Shown here one piece after another: positions 1-12,134 of a stretch of DNA of 64,000 nt. Under the pieces are notes generated by a model. It saw nothing but the letters and a program-made list of their open reading frames with translations. It searched no databases and was not told where the DNA came from. Position 1 is the first letter of the stretch. Each line of letters opens with the position of its first letter. Source of the DNA: Vitis vinifera (Eukaryota > Streptophyta > Magnoliopsida > Vitales > Vitaceae); the NCBI RefSeq assembly GCF_030704535.1, contig NC_081811.1:7854001-7918000 (forward strand), in the 5' to 3' direction. The position numbers were made by a program, and so were the translations under genes.

Positions 1-63
1 ACAAAAATAAAAAATAAAAAATGGAAACCAACAAGAAGCGACCCTAATTATCAGCTATCATAC

Positions 64-2995
64 CTGTTTCACTGGGGACAATGCTTTCCATACATTTTTC
101 AAGCTCTTCAGTATACTGGGTAGATAGAACACCCCATGTGTTCTTCAGATCAGTTGATGACATCCGAACAAGTTGAGTTTCAGATGCATTTAGATCAATC
201 TTTGGTGCTGTTACAATTGCAATCTCCGCTAACAGGGCAGATGAATCAATGGGAGTGCATGTCATGTCAAAATCACAAAATACAGTAAGGTGGTATTTCG
301 CATGATCATGCACTCGACACAATGGGACTATAGTTTGCTGAACAACTGGTTGGGCATAGAAGAAATCTACTTCAAGCTTTGTAGCTTGGTGGTAGACCTT
401 TTCTAAGATTTCAAGCTCTTCGCCTGTCAAAGAAATGCTTAGTTTATCCAGCAGATCTTCATTTTGCAGAGCTGATGCCTGAATTCAGAAAGATGATAGA
501 TGATTGGTTAAAGCAAATTGTATGCATGACAACTTTTTTCAGCCAACAACTAAAGTAGTATACCAATTCAACCAAAAAAGGTAAAGACCAAGGAAAATGC
601 TTGGTGCAAAATAACTAAACCAACCTCAAAACTTTGAGAGGAGTAACTGTCAATCCACTTCTTATATTTATGACTGCCATCATTAGGATCTAGAAGAGTT
701 TGGATCTCATTACTTATGAATGCATAGAACCTCATGTAAGGAGCAATAGCAGCAAGTGTATAAGCAGCAACTTTTGTCTTCTCAAAAGGAGTTGCAGTTT
801 TCCCTGAGGCAGTTGCTAGTAAAAAATCTGTGTATTTTGATGTTGCAGAGTTGTAAGGAATCTCTTTTGGTAGGTCAAAGCCCCAGTCCTGAATAGCTGA
901 TTCTCTCAGAATACACAAAAAAAAATGCTTGCAAACAAGTATAAATTGAAGGAAAAATAAGAGGAGATTGCCACATGCAGTTGAAGCTCAATGCTTATTT
1001 AATTCTACTAGTTACAAGAATTCAGGACAAGCAAATGGTGAAATATCTATGTCAAAACATAGGGAAAAAGAGGAAAGGAGTTGGAGGGTGGATTCCAAGA
1101 GAAGTGCACATTGCATATGCACATGCTAAACCCTACATCAAAGCCATCAGTCCAAGAATTCGGTGGCTAACGTCCAGCTATTAATAGGGCATGAATCAAG
1201 TGGACATGGATATAGATGGATATTAGATTTATCATTTGCCAATCAAGCACAGAAATGGTAATGAATCCCACACCACAGATTTGTGCTTAATGGTGCCAAA
1301 GACCAGAAGCCAATTAACTTGAAAACCTTGGCTAGCCATCCAACTAAAATCATAATCATGACTGAAACAAAAAGCTTCACCAAAAATGGAACAGAAAGCA
1401 ATGCTAAAAGCAGAGCAGTTTCATTTTTCTAAATCAATCTATGACCTCTGCTAAAAGGCATACTTAAACCATGTTCAGTCTCTGCACCCCCCTTCTGATG
1501 TTTAAGAAACATAAAGAAGTTGTTTAATTAAAGAAAGTGTAATGCCAATCACAAGATAGAGGGAAAAAATTGTTGTAAAGAAACTATGTAGTAACTTTAA
1601 GCGCTCGATATTTCTAACTACTATATTTTTTTCTCTTCAAGAACTTTATTTTTTGTGTCAATATATTCATAGCACTTAGACGCTATGAAATTGGTCATGT
1701 GCACTTGCCTTCTATGGATTTAACATTGATTCTTGCAAACTACACTATCACAAGCTAATTTCACTATCTTTCCACCATCATAATAATAGCAAGAAGAAGA
1801 AGAAGAATAGTAATAACAATGTGATGACAAGAATTATGACAATGAATTTATTTCTTATAAAATAAAATAAAATAAAACAAATGGAAACCAAATATGCTCT
1901 CTCTTTTATTTCCTTATAGAGCACCTAACTCATCAATGTGCAAACCAAAAGAAACAGATAAAAAAGATAAACAAATATAACATCAAATTACCATTTTGAA
2001 TAATGATGAAACTAATGACAAACAGAAGAATCAGAATGGAAATGCCAAAAGCAAAATGGCCATAAAATACAAGATTTATATAAATGAGATTATTCCACTT
2101 CTGTTTTGCACATCCTTAATCTAATGACAGCAAAATATTGCAGGCTCACTAAAACCCCTAAAACCAAAATAAAAAAGAACCTTCGTATTCATGTGTGAAA
2201 ATTTTGAATCCATTTCTTGATTATGCACTTTGTGAATAAATGGAAACTTGAAGAAGCAGGATCAAAATGCCAAGAACAAAACAATCAGAAAAATAAAGAT
2301 TCACATAAGTATCATATGATCCCAATTGTGCATGATATTATACTACAGAAAGTAAAAACTGCAAAAGCCAGTAAAACCCTAAATACTAAAATACCCATTT
2401 CTTGATTAATCCTTTAGAGAGAAAATGAAAATAAAAGAAGCAGAATCAAAATGCCAAAAACAGACCCATCAAACAAAATGCCAAAAACAACCATTGAAAG
2501 CAAGATGAAAGAAAGAAAGGCAAACAAACAAAAAAGACCATCGCATCATGTTGGAAGGAATTTTCTCCATTCTGAAAACACGAAAAGCAAGAAGCGATCA
2601 AGAACATACTCGAACAGCATCATCGCGCATTCTAAGGGCTTCTATCACAAGTTTCCTCATCTTCCGAATAGCGTCCTTGTCTTCATCATCATCCGCGCAA
2701 TCATCCGCTATTTCGTACCTGAAAAACCCACAAATCGAGAGCCTCAAAAATCCAAGATTGTCAGGAGAAGCAAACAAGAAGAGGGAGAGATAAAAAGGGA
2801 GAATGTTGAATACGCTTGTGAAAAGGCCTTGAGGAAGTGAACATCTTGAGAGATACAATGAAGAAACGCTTCGGAATCCAATTTCCCAGAAGCCAAACAC
2901 ACTAAAAAAGGAGTGTACATGGCGACAACCGAATCGTTCCGGAACTTGATCCAGAACTTCCTGGCTATGCCTTCTTCGTCCACCACCCCTCCCAT
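64..2995 (-). CDS. TH2: Bifunctional TH2-type thiamine salvage protein (TENA_E plus HAD phosphatase), 5' part only
   Basis: Four exons are visible: 2814-2995, 2610-2718, 625-888 and 64-478. All have GT-AG borders and join in phase; the gene then leaves the window on the left. The first three exons encode a TENA/THI-4-like helical domain (about residues 1-200, with the conserved DVHFLKAF stretch). Exon 4 enters a HAD phosphatase domain, with motif I CDFDMT giving nucleophile/acid Asp254 and Asp256. In Arabidopsis TH2 the HAD part dephosphorylates thiamine monophosphate and the TENA_E part acts in salvage of thiamine breakdown products. The chosen start (MGGVVDEEG) has an in-frame stop a few codons upstream and gives a protein without the long organelle-targeting extension of Arabidopsis TH2. 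A TTTCAG just before the ATG could be an acceptor, so an upstream exon is possible. The 5' flank has a GAT repeat and long GA-rich tracts. Confidence 0.9.
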
Positions 2996-3078
2996 CCTGA
3001 AACGAAGTCGTTTTCAATGATGGACAATAACCACTCGATTCGAATCAAACCGGGTAAGCCAAGAGAAAAAATGTTTAC

Positions 3079-3102
3079 GATGATGATGATGATGATGATG
3101 AT
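3079..3102. repeat. (GAT)8 microsatellite in the TH2 5' flank
   Basis: Eight uninterrupted GAT units lie about 85 bp upstream of the TH2 start codon, probably in its 5' leader. Purine-rich GA/GGGAGAGA tracts follow to about 3270, which read as CT-rich leader or promoter sequence in the gene's orientation. Such tracts are common in plant 5' leaders. Confidence 0.85.
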
Positions 3103-3279
3103 CTAGTGAGAGAAACAAGAGAGAGAAGAGCAACAGGGAGAGAGAGTGGAAATGGGTTGGTGAATGGATTGTTGTTTACGTCTGATTTATACTAGTCCAA
3201 TTTTGCGGGAAAATGAGAGAAAGTTTCGAGAGAGGGGGAGGGAGAGAGAGGAGGAGAGAGAGAGGCCGGCGGTCAACTT

Positions 3280-5830
3280 GGATCATGGAGGCCTCGTGAG
3301 TGCAGAGGGTGTGATGACCGGCTCAGCCAGTCGCCCGTGTTGCAAGGGTTTTCACTTTTAATTACTAATCGTTGTTTTGGGATTTTTGGATTTTCCTTTA
3401 TTATATCCACTTAAACTTGTCATTGCCATGTCACCATCCACGTCCGTCCATTTGATTCGGCAAATGTGCCATCCTGGAGTTCTACGTAATCATACGCAGT
3501 CTAACTTCCAAGGCCACGTCTGGTGCCACCTTTCACACATTCTATTACATTCTCCACCAATTTGCACGTCCATTCAATTTCCCCCCTCACCTCACAATAA
3601 ATAAATCCGGGGACTTCAAGAAATGCCAAGAATAATAATTAAAAATATAGAAAATATTTCTAAAAAGTTTACAATATACATAAATCTCCACAAAAAATAG
3701 GACCAAAAATCAAATATATTTTTAAAAGTTATGATATGTCAGGGAAAAATTTCATGTATTTTTCTATGTGAATTATTTATTTTTATGTTTTTGCACTGAT
3801 CAATTACTATCGAAACTTTTGATAGCATAGCAAATGGTATCAAAGTTATAATGTGAAGATTGTATAAATTATTTTGAAGACTGTTAAATGTAGGACTTCT
3901 CAAATCATTATAAGAGAAGAAATTATTGAGCATAAAGAATGAAATATCGAGAAAAATTAAAATCAATGGATATAAACAATATTCTTTTTTAAGCCTAACT
4001 GAAATAAAATATAATATATCGAATGAAAAGTCTGCAAATTTGTATTATCATCTAAGAAAAAGAATTTTATCAAGTTTTCATGACTCAGATGTTTAATTAT
4101 TTAGTATCTCATCTTTTTGACTAAGAGTTGTGGGAATGTGGCATGAAGAATGCTTCAATTATAGTCCCAAGGAAAAATAAAATAAAAATTAAAAAAAGGG
4201 AGGTTTTTAGTAATAATTTGAGTCGTGAAGTATACAAAAGTATGATGATTTTTCCATGAGTAGGCCACAAAATAGGACCATCAAGTGGAGGGCATCGTTA
4301 AAACATGAGTCACACATTCATTAAAGCTTGAGGACTTTTTCAATCCCATAAAAGCATTAATATGTAGTTGATGATTTAATACTAGTTCACACCACTTATT
4401 CAATTACCAAATTGATACTTTTTCCATTTGGGAGGGGTAAAAAAGACTTTTCAATTATTCATGCACTAGGTTTTTTTTATTTACTTTTTCAAATTTAGAA
4501 ACAATTTTTCAACAATCACTCACAAACTATTTTTTAATTTTTAAATTTTGTTTCGATTCATGATTTTTTTCACAAGCGTTGTTTTTTTTATGATAAATGT
4601 GTTTTCTAAAAGTGTTGTAAAATAAAATTTTAATTTTACTTATAGTCTTTGGTCTGTTTCATATTTTTCATATGTTTTCATAAATGAACTTTCGAGGTAA
4701 TCGTTTTAAACATGAATATTTTTGAATTCTCGTTTAAAAGAGAAAATAAAATAAAAATTAAAAAATAAAAAGGAGGTGGAGGAGGAAGGAGATGCGAAGC
4801 CACCATTTCTTTTTCGCTGTCTTTGTAGCGTGGAAAAAAATGGAAGAAGCAAAAAAGCAAAAATGCAAGAATTCAAGGTTGTTTAAAAGAGAAAATAAAA
4901 TAAAATAAAATAAAAAGGCGGAGGAGAAAGGAGACGCCACGTCACCATTTCTTTTTTGCTGTCTTTGTAGCGTGAAAAAAAAATGGAAAAAAAAATGGAA
5001 AAATGGAAAAATGAAAGCAAGCCCTTTTTTAATGTCAATTTTGGTGATGGTGGCATTCCAATGGGGAAATGGCCGCCGAACTTGTACGCGGTTCTAGAAC
5101 CGCAACTCCTAACTACCATGTTCTAGAATTTTCTATTCTTCTCCTTCACTTGGTCCAGGTCTACCCTTCAACCCAAACAAACTATTCTCTGAGAGATACT
5201 ACTCAGCCCAAACTTATGGGCTTGACCCAGCCCCTTCAGGCCTTATGAACGTTCCTAGGCCCTACCCATCACACAGCCCAAGCACATCAAGAGCTGGTCC
5301 ACACATTGGAAGGTCACTTTTTGCAATAACTGCTCACATATTTTTATGTACATTTTGAAATATATTTTTTTGAATTTAAGTATTTTTTTTAATTATGATT
5401 ATATTTTTTGAGGTATAAGTATTTTTTTTTTTATGATTATCTAAAAATTATAATCAAATTAGATTGGAGAATAAGTATGGTGTGGCCGGGTTCAACTATA
5501 TACTTAGAGAATAAGTCAAGAAATGTGAATCATGTTGTATATTTTCGGATTTTATAATTTAATATTTGATTTTTATTTATTTATATCTTAATTTTTGATT
5601 TATTTTATTTGTACCCTTATTTCATGGTTTTAATTTAAAAGTTCTCGATAGATGCTGTTTCATATTCTATTATTTTCTAATTCATTTATATGTAAATTTT
5701 AAATTATTAAAGAGTTTGTGTCAAATAATATTAAAAATATTTTTTAAAAATAACTATTATTTCAGAAAAATATTTCTAAGACATTATTTTATTTTATTTT
5801 TATTTTTATCCTAAACAAAAAGTTAGAGCT
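3280..5830. other. Intergenic AT-rich region between TH2 and PSB28
   Basis: This is the shared upstream region of two divergent genes. I see no credible coding sequence. It holds poly-A/T tracts, a 149-bp tandem duplication near 4.73-5.01 kb, and a less AT-rich stretch around 5.1-5.3 kb that I cannot assign. Confidence 0.6.
4731..5010. repeat. Two-copy tandem duplication, period about 149 bp
   Basis: The motif GTTTAAAAGAGAAAATAAAA recurs at about 4732 and 4881. Each copy continues with a purine-rich block and then the shared core CTGTCTTTGTAGCGTG. The copies differ by several substitutions and small indels, so the duplication is not very recent. It lies in non-coding DNA. Confidence 0.8.
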
Positions 5831-5961
5831 CAAGCTCATGTACTGTGTGGCAAATGGGAATAGTAGGAAAATGAAATCAAATCTAAGAATATGGGTAGTG
5901 AATGGCTGTCCTTGTTACACACCTCTCTCTCTCTCTTACACCACAACCCCACCAACTCCTC

Positions 5962-6014
5962 TCTTCTTCTTCTTCTTCTTCTTCTTCTTCTTCTTCTTCT
6001 TCTTCTTCTTCTTC
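5962..6014. repeat. (TCT)n microsatellite in the PSB28 5' leader
   Basis: About 17.7 uninterrupted TCT units end about 38 bp before the PSB28 start codon. The tract is probably transcribed as a pyrimidine-rich leader and is very likely to vary in length between alleles. Confidence 0.9.
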
Positions 6015-6052
6015 CCTTTTTCTCTGTTTCTGTCATTCTGTCTGTGTCTTCA

Positions 6053-7570
6053 ATGGCAGCTCTGCAGTCCCTTGCATTCACCTCTCCACTGTCTCACTGT
6101 TGCAAGCAATCTCCTCTCTCGGGTACAATCTTCTTTCTTCTCTCTTCTTTCCGTCTGCTTTTGGTTTGTCTGCCCATTTACTTCTTTCCATGTTGTGCTT
6201 CATTATTCAGCCTTTCACATCTGGGTTTGATTCTTGTTTGGCTGTAGATGGTGTCTCTGCAGAAAATTTAATGTGTTTTGTAGCTTCATGTGAAGACACA
6301 TTCAATGGCATGAATTGGGTTTTTTAATTTTCATGAATTGCTTGGATGATTTGTTAGTTTTTCAGACATGGCGTCATCTCTCCTACATTCTATTTCTGAA
6401 AAAAGGAAAAAATAATAGAGAACATTGCTTCATCAGATATGGGGTTTTCCAGATGTTGCCTTGTGAGGAATCAATATCTTTTGGGGTCTATATACCATAA
6501 AATTTAAGTACTTCTTGATGTGGAATAGGATTCTGGTTCTTGTATGACTTAAAAACAAAGTAGCATCTTCTAAGAATGTATTTAAATGACAATCCATTTT
6601 CAGGAAATGTGTTTGAAAATGGTTGTATGTCACCAAATATATTTGTTCATTTCCATTTTTTGTTTGCAAAGATAGAAAATAGTTCCTATTTCCATTACAA
6701 AGAGGTCCACTGTTTTGCTTGTTTATGTGTTTATACTAGTATATTTTGGATAAACAAACATATTTTTTTCAATTAATGAGGTGTTGTAAGTCTGTAAATG
6801 AGACATAAGTACAAACTAGGAGCAATTTTGTACAGTGTTGTTGTGTTATTGAAATGGAGGTAATGGCAGAAGTAGTTGAATCTTCTGCATTCTCTAATAA
6901 TTGTGCAGAAATATATGGATTCGGATTCGGGTGCATGGTGGCTCATTGCCCCATCCAAAAAGCCATTTAGATTGATTGATAATTTGGTAAGGTCGGATAA
7001 CCAATATGGATGTCGAGACTAGCAGATTCAAAATAGTAGAAAATGATCAGTTAACAATGTTGAATTCAATAGGTGTAATGTTTTGTGTCAAAATGGACAG
7101 GCTTGAGTTCTTGGGCTGTTCACAGAAGTGCACATTCATCATTCAATGGCCGGTCTTTGCACCTGCCTCGTCCACAGTGGGCTGCACTCAAACGAAGTTC
7201 ATCAACATCTGGACTCATTACAATGATGGTCAAACCAACAATTCAATTCATCCAAGGAACTGATGAACAGACAGTACCAGATGTGAGGCTGACCCAATCA
7301 AGAGATGGCACAAATGGTATGGCTATATTCAAGTTCGAACAGCCCTCTGTTTTTGACTCATCTGGAGAAGTTGGAGATATCACTGGCTTTTACATGATTG
7401 ATGAGGAAGGGGTTCTCCAGTCAGTTGATGTAAGTGCCAAGTTCATCAATGGAAAGCCTTCAGGAATTGAAGCAAAGTATGTGATGCGCAGCCCACGAGA
7501 GTGGGACAGGTTCATGAGATTCATGGAGCGATATTCAAATGAGAATGGGTTGCAATTCGTCAAAAAATGA
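6053..7570 (+). CDS. PSB28: Photosystem II assembly factor Psb28, chloroplastic
   Basis: Two exons, 6053-6122 and 7101-7570, flank a 978-bp intron (GG|GTACAA donor, GGACAG acceptor). Together they encode 179 residues, close to the roughly 180 of plant Psb28. The first 65 or so residues are rich in Ser, His and Arg and lack acidic residues, as expected for a chloroplast transit peptide. The mature part starts around [13 protein letters not shown] and carries the family's conserved [20 protein letters not shown] and [16 protein letters not shown] stretches. Psb28 binds CP47-containing assembly intermediates of photosystem II at the thylakoid and supports their assembly or repair. It is nuclear-encoded here. 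The ATG is the first after the TCT repeat. The gene converges on the SDD1-like gene, with about 700 bp between the two stops. Confidence 0.94.
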
Positions 7571-8272
7571 GGCAATGTATATCCTTCATTCCATCTTATT
7601 CTTCCACTTTCATCTGCCACCAAGTTGGGTTTCTTTTTATAATTTAGTTGAAATTTGAGAAACTTGGTTGATGCCCATTTTTATTTGATGCAACTACTGT
7701 ATTCTCCATCTATGATAATTCAACAAGCTTCAATGTTTTTGCAAAATGTTTTATACACTTTATGGTCTTTTGTACATGTGGAGTAGAGATGGCTCTTGCC
7801 TCAAATACTTGTCTATATAACAAATTAGTTTGATTGAAAGGAAACTGGAGAATACAATATGGCATGTTGGATATAATGCAAATAAGCATGGTACTTTTCT
7901 CTTCTTCTTTCTTGATGCTTCTCCTTATCTATGCTGACAATGCCTGAAGCCTCATAGCAGAAATAGGGATATTCGACCTTATTAAGCCCATTTGCTTACT
8001 TCAAAAGATGGAAGAGGAAATCTTCTACTTTAAAGAGAAATTACATCAAGTAGCAAAAGCTCCAAACAATATCCGTGACAATAAATTTTTGTCTTTATTG
8101 GATGATAAAAAGGGTTAGTTTTTTATCACTTGTCCCTCAGAGGCAAGGTACAAACAGTAACACTACTCATAAAATCTTCATGAACATCATTCCCCAAGTG
8201 AGTAACAATAGGGAAAGCTGGAACAATTACAACTATTATGCTAAGACAACTGCTACAACTACTAAATTGCCA
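7571..8272. other. Convergent 3' region between PSB28 and SDD1
   Basis: Both genes end into this 700-bp interval, so it should hold both 3' untranslated regions. I see AT-rich sequence and no further coding potential. Confidence 0.6.
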
Positions 8273-10573
8273 CTACTTTGCCCAAGTCACGGAAATTGGG
8301 CTTCTAACCTTATAAGAAGTATGGTGAGAATGCACCCATGTCAAATGCCCTTGTGCAAACCTGGTCTTCTCCTCCCCTGTTCTCTTCCTTGATATAAACC
8401 AAACTCTGTAACTCAAGCTTTGATTTATGTGCTTGAATATCAGATGATGGGGTTTAACTCTCACTTTGACTCCCTCAGGTGCCACTACTTCCACTGAGTA
8501 AATGGAATTAGGGACCCCCACATTTGTCAATCGTCTTTTAATCATCCTACTCATCATTCCATGCCTGAAAATGACAGAAATAGAGGGGTAATTAAGGCTG
8601 AATCCCTTGTTTTTCTGCACGAGTTCATGGCAGCTGACATTCCTGTGTGTAATAGCAGAGATTTCTGATCTTGTGTATCCTAGAGTGCATAGATGAGTGA
8701 TATACTCATCTGGCTTGATGTCATATATCAATCCCGGATCAATGGCTTTCTCAGGGTTCACCTGTCCAGCTCCCATGGCAAAGACTCCTGCAGGTTTGTT
8801 ACTATCCATGATTGGCTTTCCTGTATGATCGGTTACATCTGCAGTTGTGATCATTGCAGATTTAATTGCAGCTGGGGTCCATGTGGGGTTAGCCGAGTGG
8901 ATGAGAGCCGCAATTCCACTGATGTGGGGACAAGCCATTGAAGTCCCCGACATGACAGTGAAGTTCACTCTTCTAGAATCTTCAGGAAGGCCAGAGGGAC
9001 CCAGGTTTTGAGGCCAGGCAGCAATGATGTTCACCCCAGGAGCAATGATATCAGGTTTGAGTATGGTAGGGTTGGTTAAGCTTGGTCCTCTGGAAGAAAA
9101 TTGAGCTACTGCTGGTGCTCTGGATTTCCCAATCACGGTCCCTCCAAACTCAATTCTAGCTGTGGGTGTTCTTGAGGAGTTCATGTAACTCTTCAACTGA
9201 ACTGATTCTGCAAAACCAATCAAACTTGCTGGTAGGACATGTGCATCAACTGAATCCTCCTCTAGATTAATATCTGTATTTGCTAAAATCATTGCAGCAC
9301 CACCAGCTTCCTTCACAGCTTCACCTTTTTCTGCCCTTCCGTTGACACCCCGGTCACAGACCACCATCTTCCCAAGAACTTTTGCTCTGGGTAGAGACCC
9401 TTTGAAGCAAAACTCACTTCCTGAGTCTCCTCCTGTCACATAAACCAGCTCAAGCTCCTTTCCAGCATATGGGTTGTGTTTCCCAGGGTACATTGATTCT
9501 CCGTAGAGTCTTTTCCCATTACCCATTCGAACTATAGCTGGAAATCTCCGGTCAAGTGTGCTTGCCCCAACGGTTGTAATCCAAGGTGCCTCATTGGCAA
9601 CAGAGCTTTGGATTGGACCATTGTTTCCTGCTGCACATATGACTGAAATTCCATGCTCCATTGCTCGGAAACTGCCAATGGCTATGCTGTCATCAAACAG
9701 TGGTATTGGAAAGCCACCAAGAGACAGCGAAAGGATGTCAACCCCATCTCTAATGGCGACATCCATTGCAGCTAAGATATCAGAGCTGTAACAGCCACTG
9801 AACCAGCACACTTTGTAAATGGCAATGTGGGCACGTGGGGCCATCCCCTGAGCCACACCAGCTCCATTACCGAGCACGCTCGCCATGGGAACTGAAGCTC
9901 CCCCGGCCGTTGATGATGTGTGAGTCCCATGCCCATGAGAATCCCGGGCCGACACATACTCCACGACAGTGTCTGAGGATGGCGATATTGAAGCCACACG
10001 GTGGCCTTTGCTGAAGAACCTGGCACCAATGAGTTTCCTGTTGCAGTTCGAAGAGTTGAAGTCCTGTCCTTCCTGGCAAACCCCTCTCCATTTCTTTGGA
10101 ACCGGAGGCATCCCATGATCACTGAAGCTTGGACTTTCAGGCCAAACTCCAGTATCAAGCACTCCAACAATGGTTCCATGCCCGAATCCAGACTGAAACC
10201 AACCACCTCTGCTTGCAGGGCTGAGTCCTAAGAACTTGTAAGAGTAAGTAGTGTGAAGTTGGAGCCTTGTGTCTGGCCTAACCGCTATAACTTCACCCAA
10301 CTTTCTCAAGGACTCGAGCTCGGTTTCAGATAGCTGAGCTGCAAAGCCTTCCATTGCAGAATGATACGAGTATAGAAGGCGAGAAGACGGGTCATCCTCT
10401 GAGAACATGATGCGTTCAAGAAAGGAAAGATGCCACTGAACCTTAGAGCTGAAAGAAGAAGCAGTGGCCCCATGTGGGTGCAGCTGAATAATATATGTTT
10501 GTAGAGATTGAGCATGGACAAAAACCAAGAAGAGAAAGAGGACAGAAAACAAGAGCTGAGCTTTGGCTTCCAT
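8273..10573 (-). CDS. SDD1: Subtilisin-like serine protease, SDD1/SBT1.2 type
   Basis: Intronless ORF of 766 residues from the chosen Met. Translation could begin six codons upstream (10591), but the second Met (MEAKAQ) aligns with the Arabidopsis SDD1 start. A hydrophobic signal peptide spans about residues 5-22, followed by an I9 propeptide, the S8 catalytic domain with an inserted PA domain, and a C-terminal Fn3-like domain. Catalytic residues, numbered from MEAK, are Asp140 (GVLDTGVWPE), His215 (HGTHT), oxyanion Asn317 (AAGNNGP) and Ser545 (SGTSMACPH); none is missing. Long stretches such as SLSLGGFPIPL and FGGTVIGKSRAP match SDD1 specifically rather than subtilases in general. Arabidopsis SDD1 is a secreted protease that limits stomatal density by acting in the signal from stomatal precursors to neighbours. 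Orthology is by recalled similarity; a close SBT1 paralogue is the alternative. Confidence 0.94.
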   Translation of the reverse strand: MEAKAQLLFSVLFLFLVFVHAQSLQTYIIQLHPHGATASSFSSKVQWHLSFLERIMFSEDDPSSRLLYSYHSAMEGFAAQLSETELESLRKLGEVIAVRPDTRLQLHTTYSYKFLGLSPASRGGWFQSGFGHGTIVGVLDTGVWPESPSFSDHGMPPVPKKWRGVCQEGQDFNSSNCNRKLIGARFFSKGHRVASISPSSDTVVEYVSARDSHGHGTHTSSTAGGASVPMASVLGNGAGVAQGMAPRAHIAIYKVCWFSGCYSSDILAAMDVAIRDGVDILSLSLGGFPIPLFDDSIAIGSFRAMEHGISVICAAGNNGPIQSSVANEAPWITTVGASTLDRRFPAIVRMGNGKRLYGESMYPGKHNPYAGKELELVYVTGGDSGSEFCFKGSLPRAKVLGKMVVCDRGVNGRAEKGEAVKEAGGAAMILANTDINLEEDSVDAHVLPASLIGFAESVQLKSYMNSSRTPTARIEFGGTVIGKSRAPAVAQFSSRGPSLTNPTILKPDIIAPGVNIIAAWPQNLGPSGLPEDSRRVNFTVMSGTSMACPHISGIAALIHSANPTWTPAAIKSAMITTADVTDHTGKPIMDSNKPAGVFAMGAGQVNPEKAIDPGLIYDIKPDEYITHLCTLGYTRSEISAITHRNVSCHELVQKNKGFSLNYPSISVIFRHGMMSRMIKRRLTNVGVPNSIYSVEVVAPEGVKVRVKPHHLIFKHINQSLSYRVWFISRKRTGEEKTRFAQGHLTWVHSHHTSYKVRSPISVTWAK

Positions 10574-11505
10574 GGAGGAATGAGAACACAAGGGAAGTGC
10601 TTGGAGTTGGATGCATGCTTTGGAGAAAAGTTAGTGGGGGGTATTTGAAGGAGTTGCAGAGAATTCAAAAGAGGGTAAGAGGAGGGATATCGGAGGAGTG
10701 AGAGAGACGAGGAAACTCGTGAAAATGAAGAGCTCAACGTCACGAGGATCCTTTGTTTGAGGAGGAGCTGAAGAGAGCTTGGGCTCTAGCTTCCTTCACG
10801 AGATGTTATGCTTGATTTTAATACAATTCCATTGGCTTTCAAAGAACATGCAGGCGCGCTAGGATTCACATCCCCTGAATCTTTGTTTCTGGGTTTGGTT
10901 TTTCCATTTTGGAATGTTCACGAAATCAAACAAAAAAACAAAAACAATTTTGGGGTTTGGAGTAATTGGATGTGGGTGTGGTAGAAACACGATTGGGGGT
11001 GTGTGGGTTTGTTGACAAAGGATTGATACTGGGGACTCATTAATTGCTTGTACTGTTTCATTGGGTACACTACATTGACTTGGCCAGGCTCCACTGGCCT
11101 ATGTTCTTCATATCTCACCCCTTTGATATATATAAGTATTGTTCAAATATCTAATTTCATATGAAATGGAGAGTAATTTAAGGTATGTTTCATCAAGTTT
11201 CTCGATATTAGTTGAGCCAATGTTCTGAAATATTTTTAATTTACTTTTTATATTTTTAAAAGATACATTTAAAATCAATAAATTATTTTAAATTTATTTA
11301 ACTTATTTTAATTCTTTAATATAAACATTAAATATTTTTAAAATATGTAAATATTTAATTAAATTTAATTATATTTGTTTTTTTTTTATATTTTTTAAAG
11401 AAACAATTTTTTTCTTTCCTTGAATACTTTCACAGAATCAAATATTAAAAGAAAAATGTGAAAAAAGGAAAAAAAGAAATTTCAAATTCATTCCATTTAA
11501 TTAAT

Positions 11506-12134
11506 GAGAGAATTATCTTTTGGGGTAGATGGACCCCCAAATTAACAAAAGGTCTATATAACTCTTCAAATTGAGTTGAAGGATATGAAATAGTAACGGA
11601 CAAATATACCCTTTAAGAATACATATAAAATATTTTATAAAATTAAGTTAAATAATTTTTTTTCAATTATTTTTTTTTCAAAAATACTAAATTAAATAAA
11701 AGTAGTTTTCAAAAATATTAAATTAAATAATTTTTTTTTCAAAAATATTAAATTAAAATTTTTTTTTTCAAAAATATTAAATTAAATTAAAGTATTTTAA
11801 AAAAATATTAAATTAATTTTTTTTTCAAAAATATTAAATTAAATTAAAGTATTTAAAAAAAATATTAAATTAAATATTTTTTTAAATATTAAATTAAATA
11901 AATTTATTTTAAAAAAATATTAAATTAAATCAAAAATATTAAATTAAATAAAAGTATTTTTCAAAAATATTAATTTTTTTCTCAAAATCAACAAAGGGCA
12001 TTTTTGAAAATATTAAAGGATGATATCCTTAAACTCAATTTTCATACTTTCATTGGGTCTTGAGCTCAATTTGAAGAGTTACATGGACCTTTTGTTAATT
12101 TGGGGACCCATCAACCCCAAAACATAATTCTCCC
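11506..12134. mobile_element. MULE-like MITE with long terminal inverted repeats
   Basis: The left end (11506-11583) and right end (about 12060-12134) are imperfect inverted repeats of about 75 bp. Both contain the shared block CCCAAATTAACAAAAGGTC and both begin with GAGAATTAT preceded by a short G/A run. The element is flanked by the 9-bp direct repeat TTAATTAAT (11497-11505 and 12135-12143). Long TIRs with a 9-bp target duplication suggest a Mutator-like MITE. The AT-rich target sequence makes the exact boundary slightly uncertain. There is no transposase. Confidence 0.72.
11645..11995. repeat. AT-rich minisatellite inside the MITE
   Basis: Irregular repeats of CAAAAATATTAAATTAAA alternate with T-runs and fill the interior of the inverted-repeat element. 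Unit length varies from roughly 25 to 45 bp. Confidence 0.75.

Noticed and set aside
2451-3017. Several overlapping ORFs on both strands around the TH2 5' end
   Set aside because: They are shadows of TH2 exons 1-2 or intron readthrough; only the spliced frame matches the family.
5836-6327. Overlapping ORFs rich in Ser, Phe, Leu or Arg
   Set aside because: They are translations of the TCT microsatellite and flanking leader in several frames, not proteins.
9558-10743. ORFs opposite or shifted within the SDD1 coding region
   Set aside because: Out-of-frame or antisense readings of a well-supported 766-residue protein.
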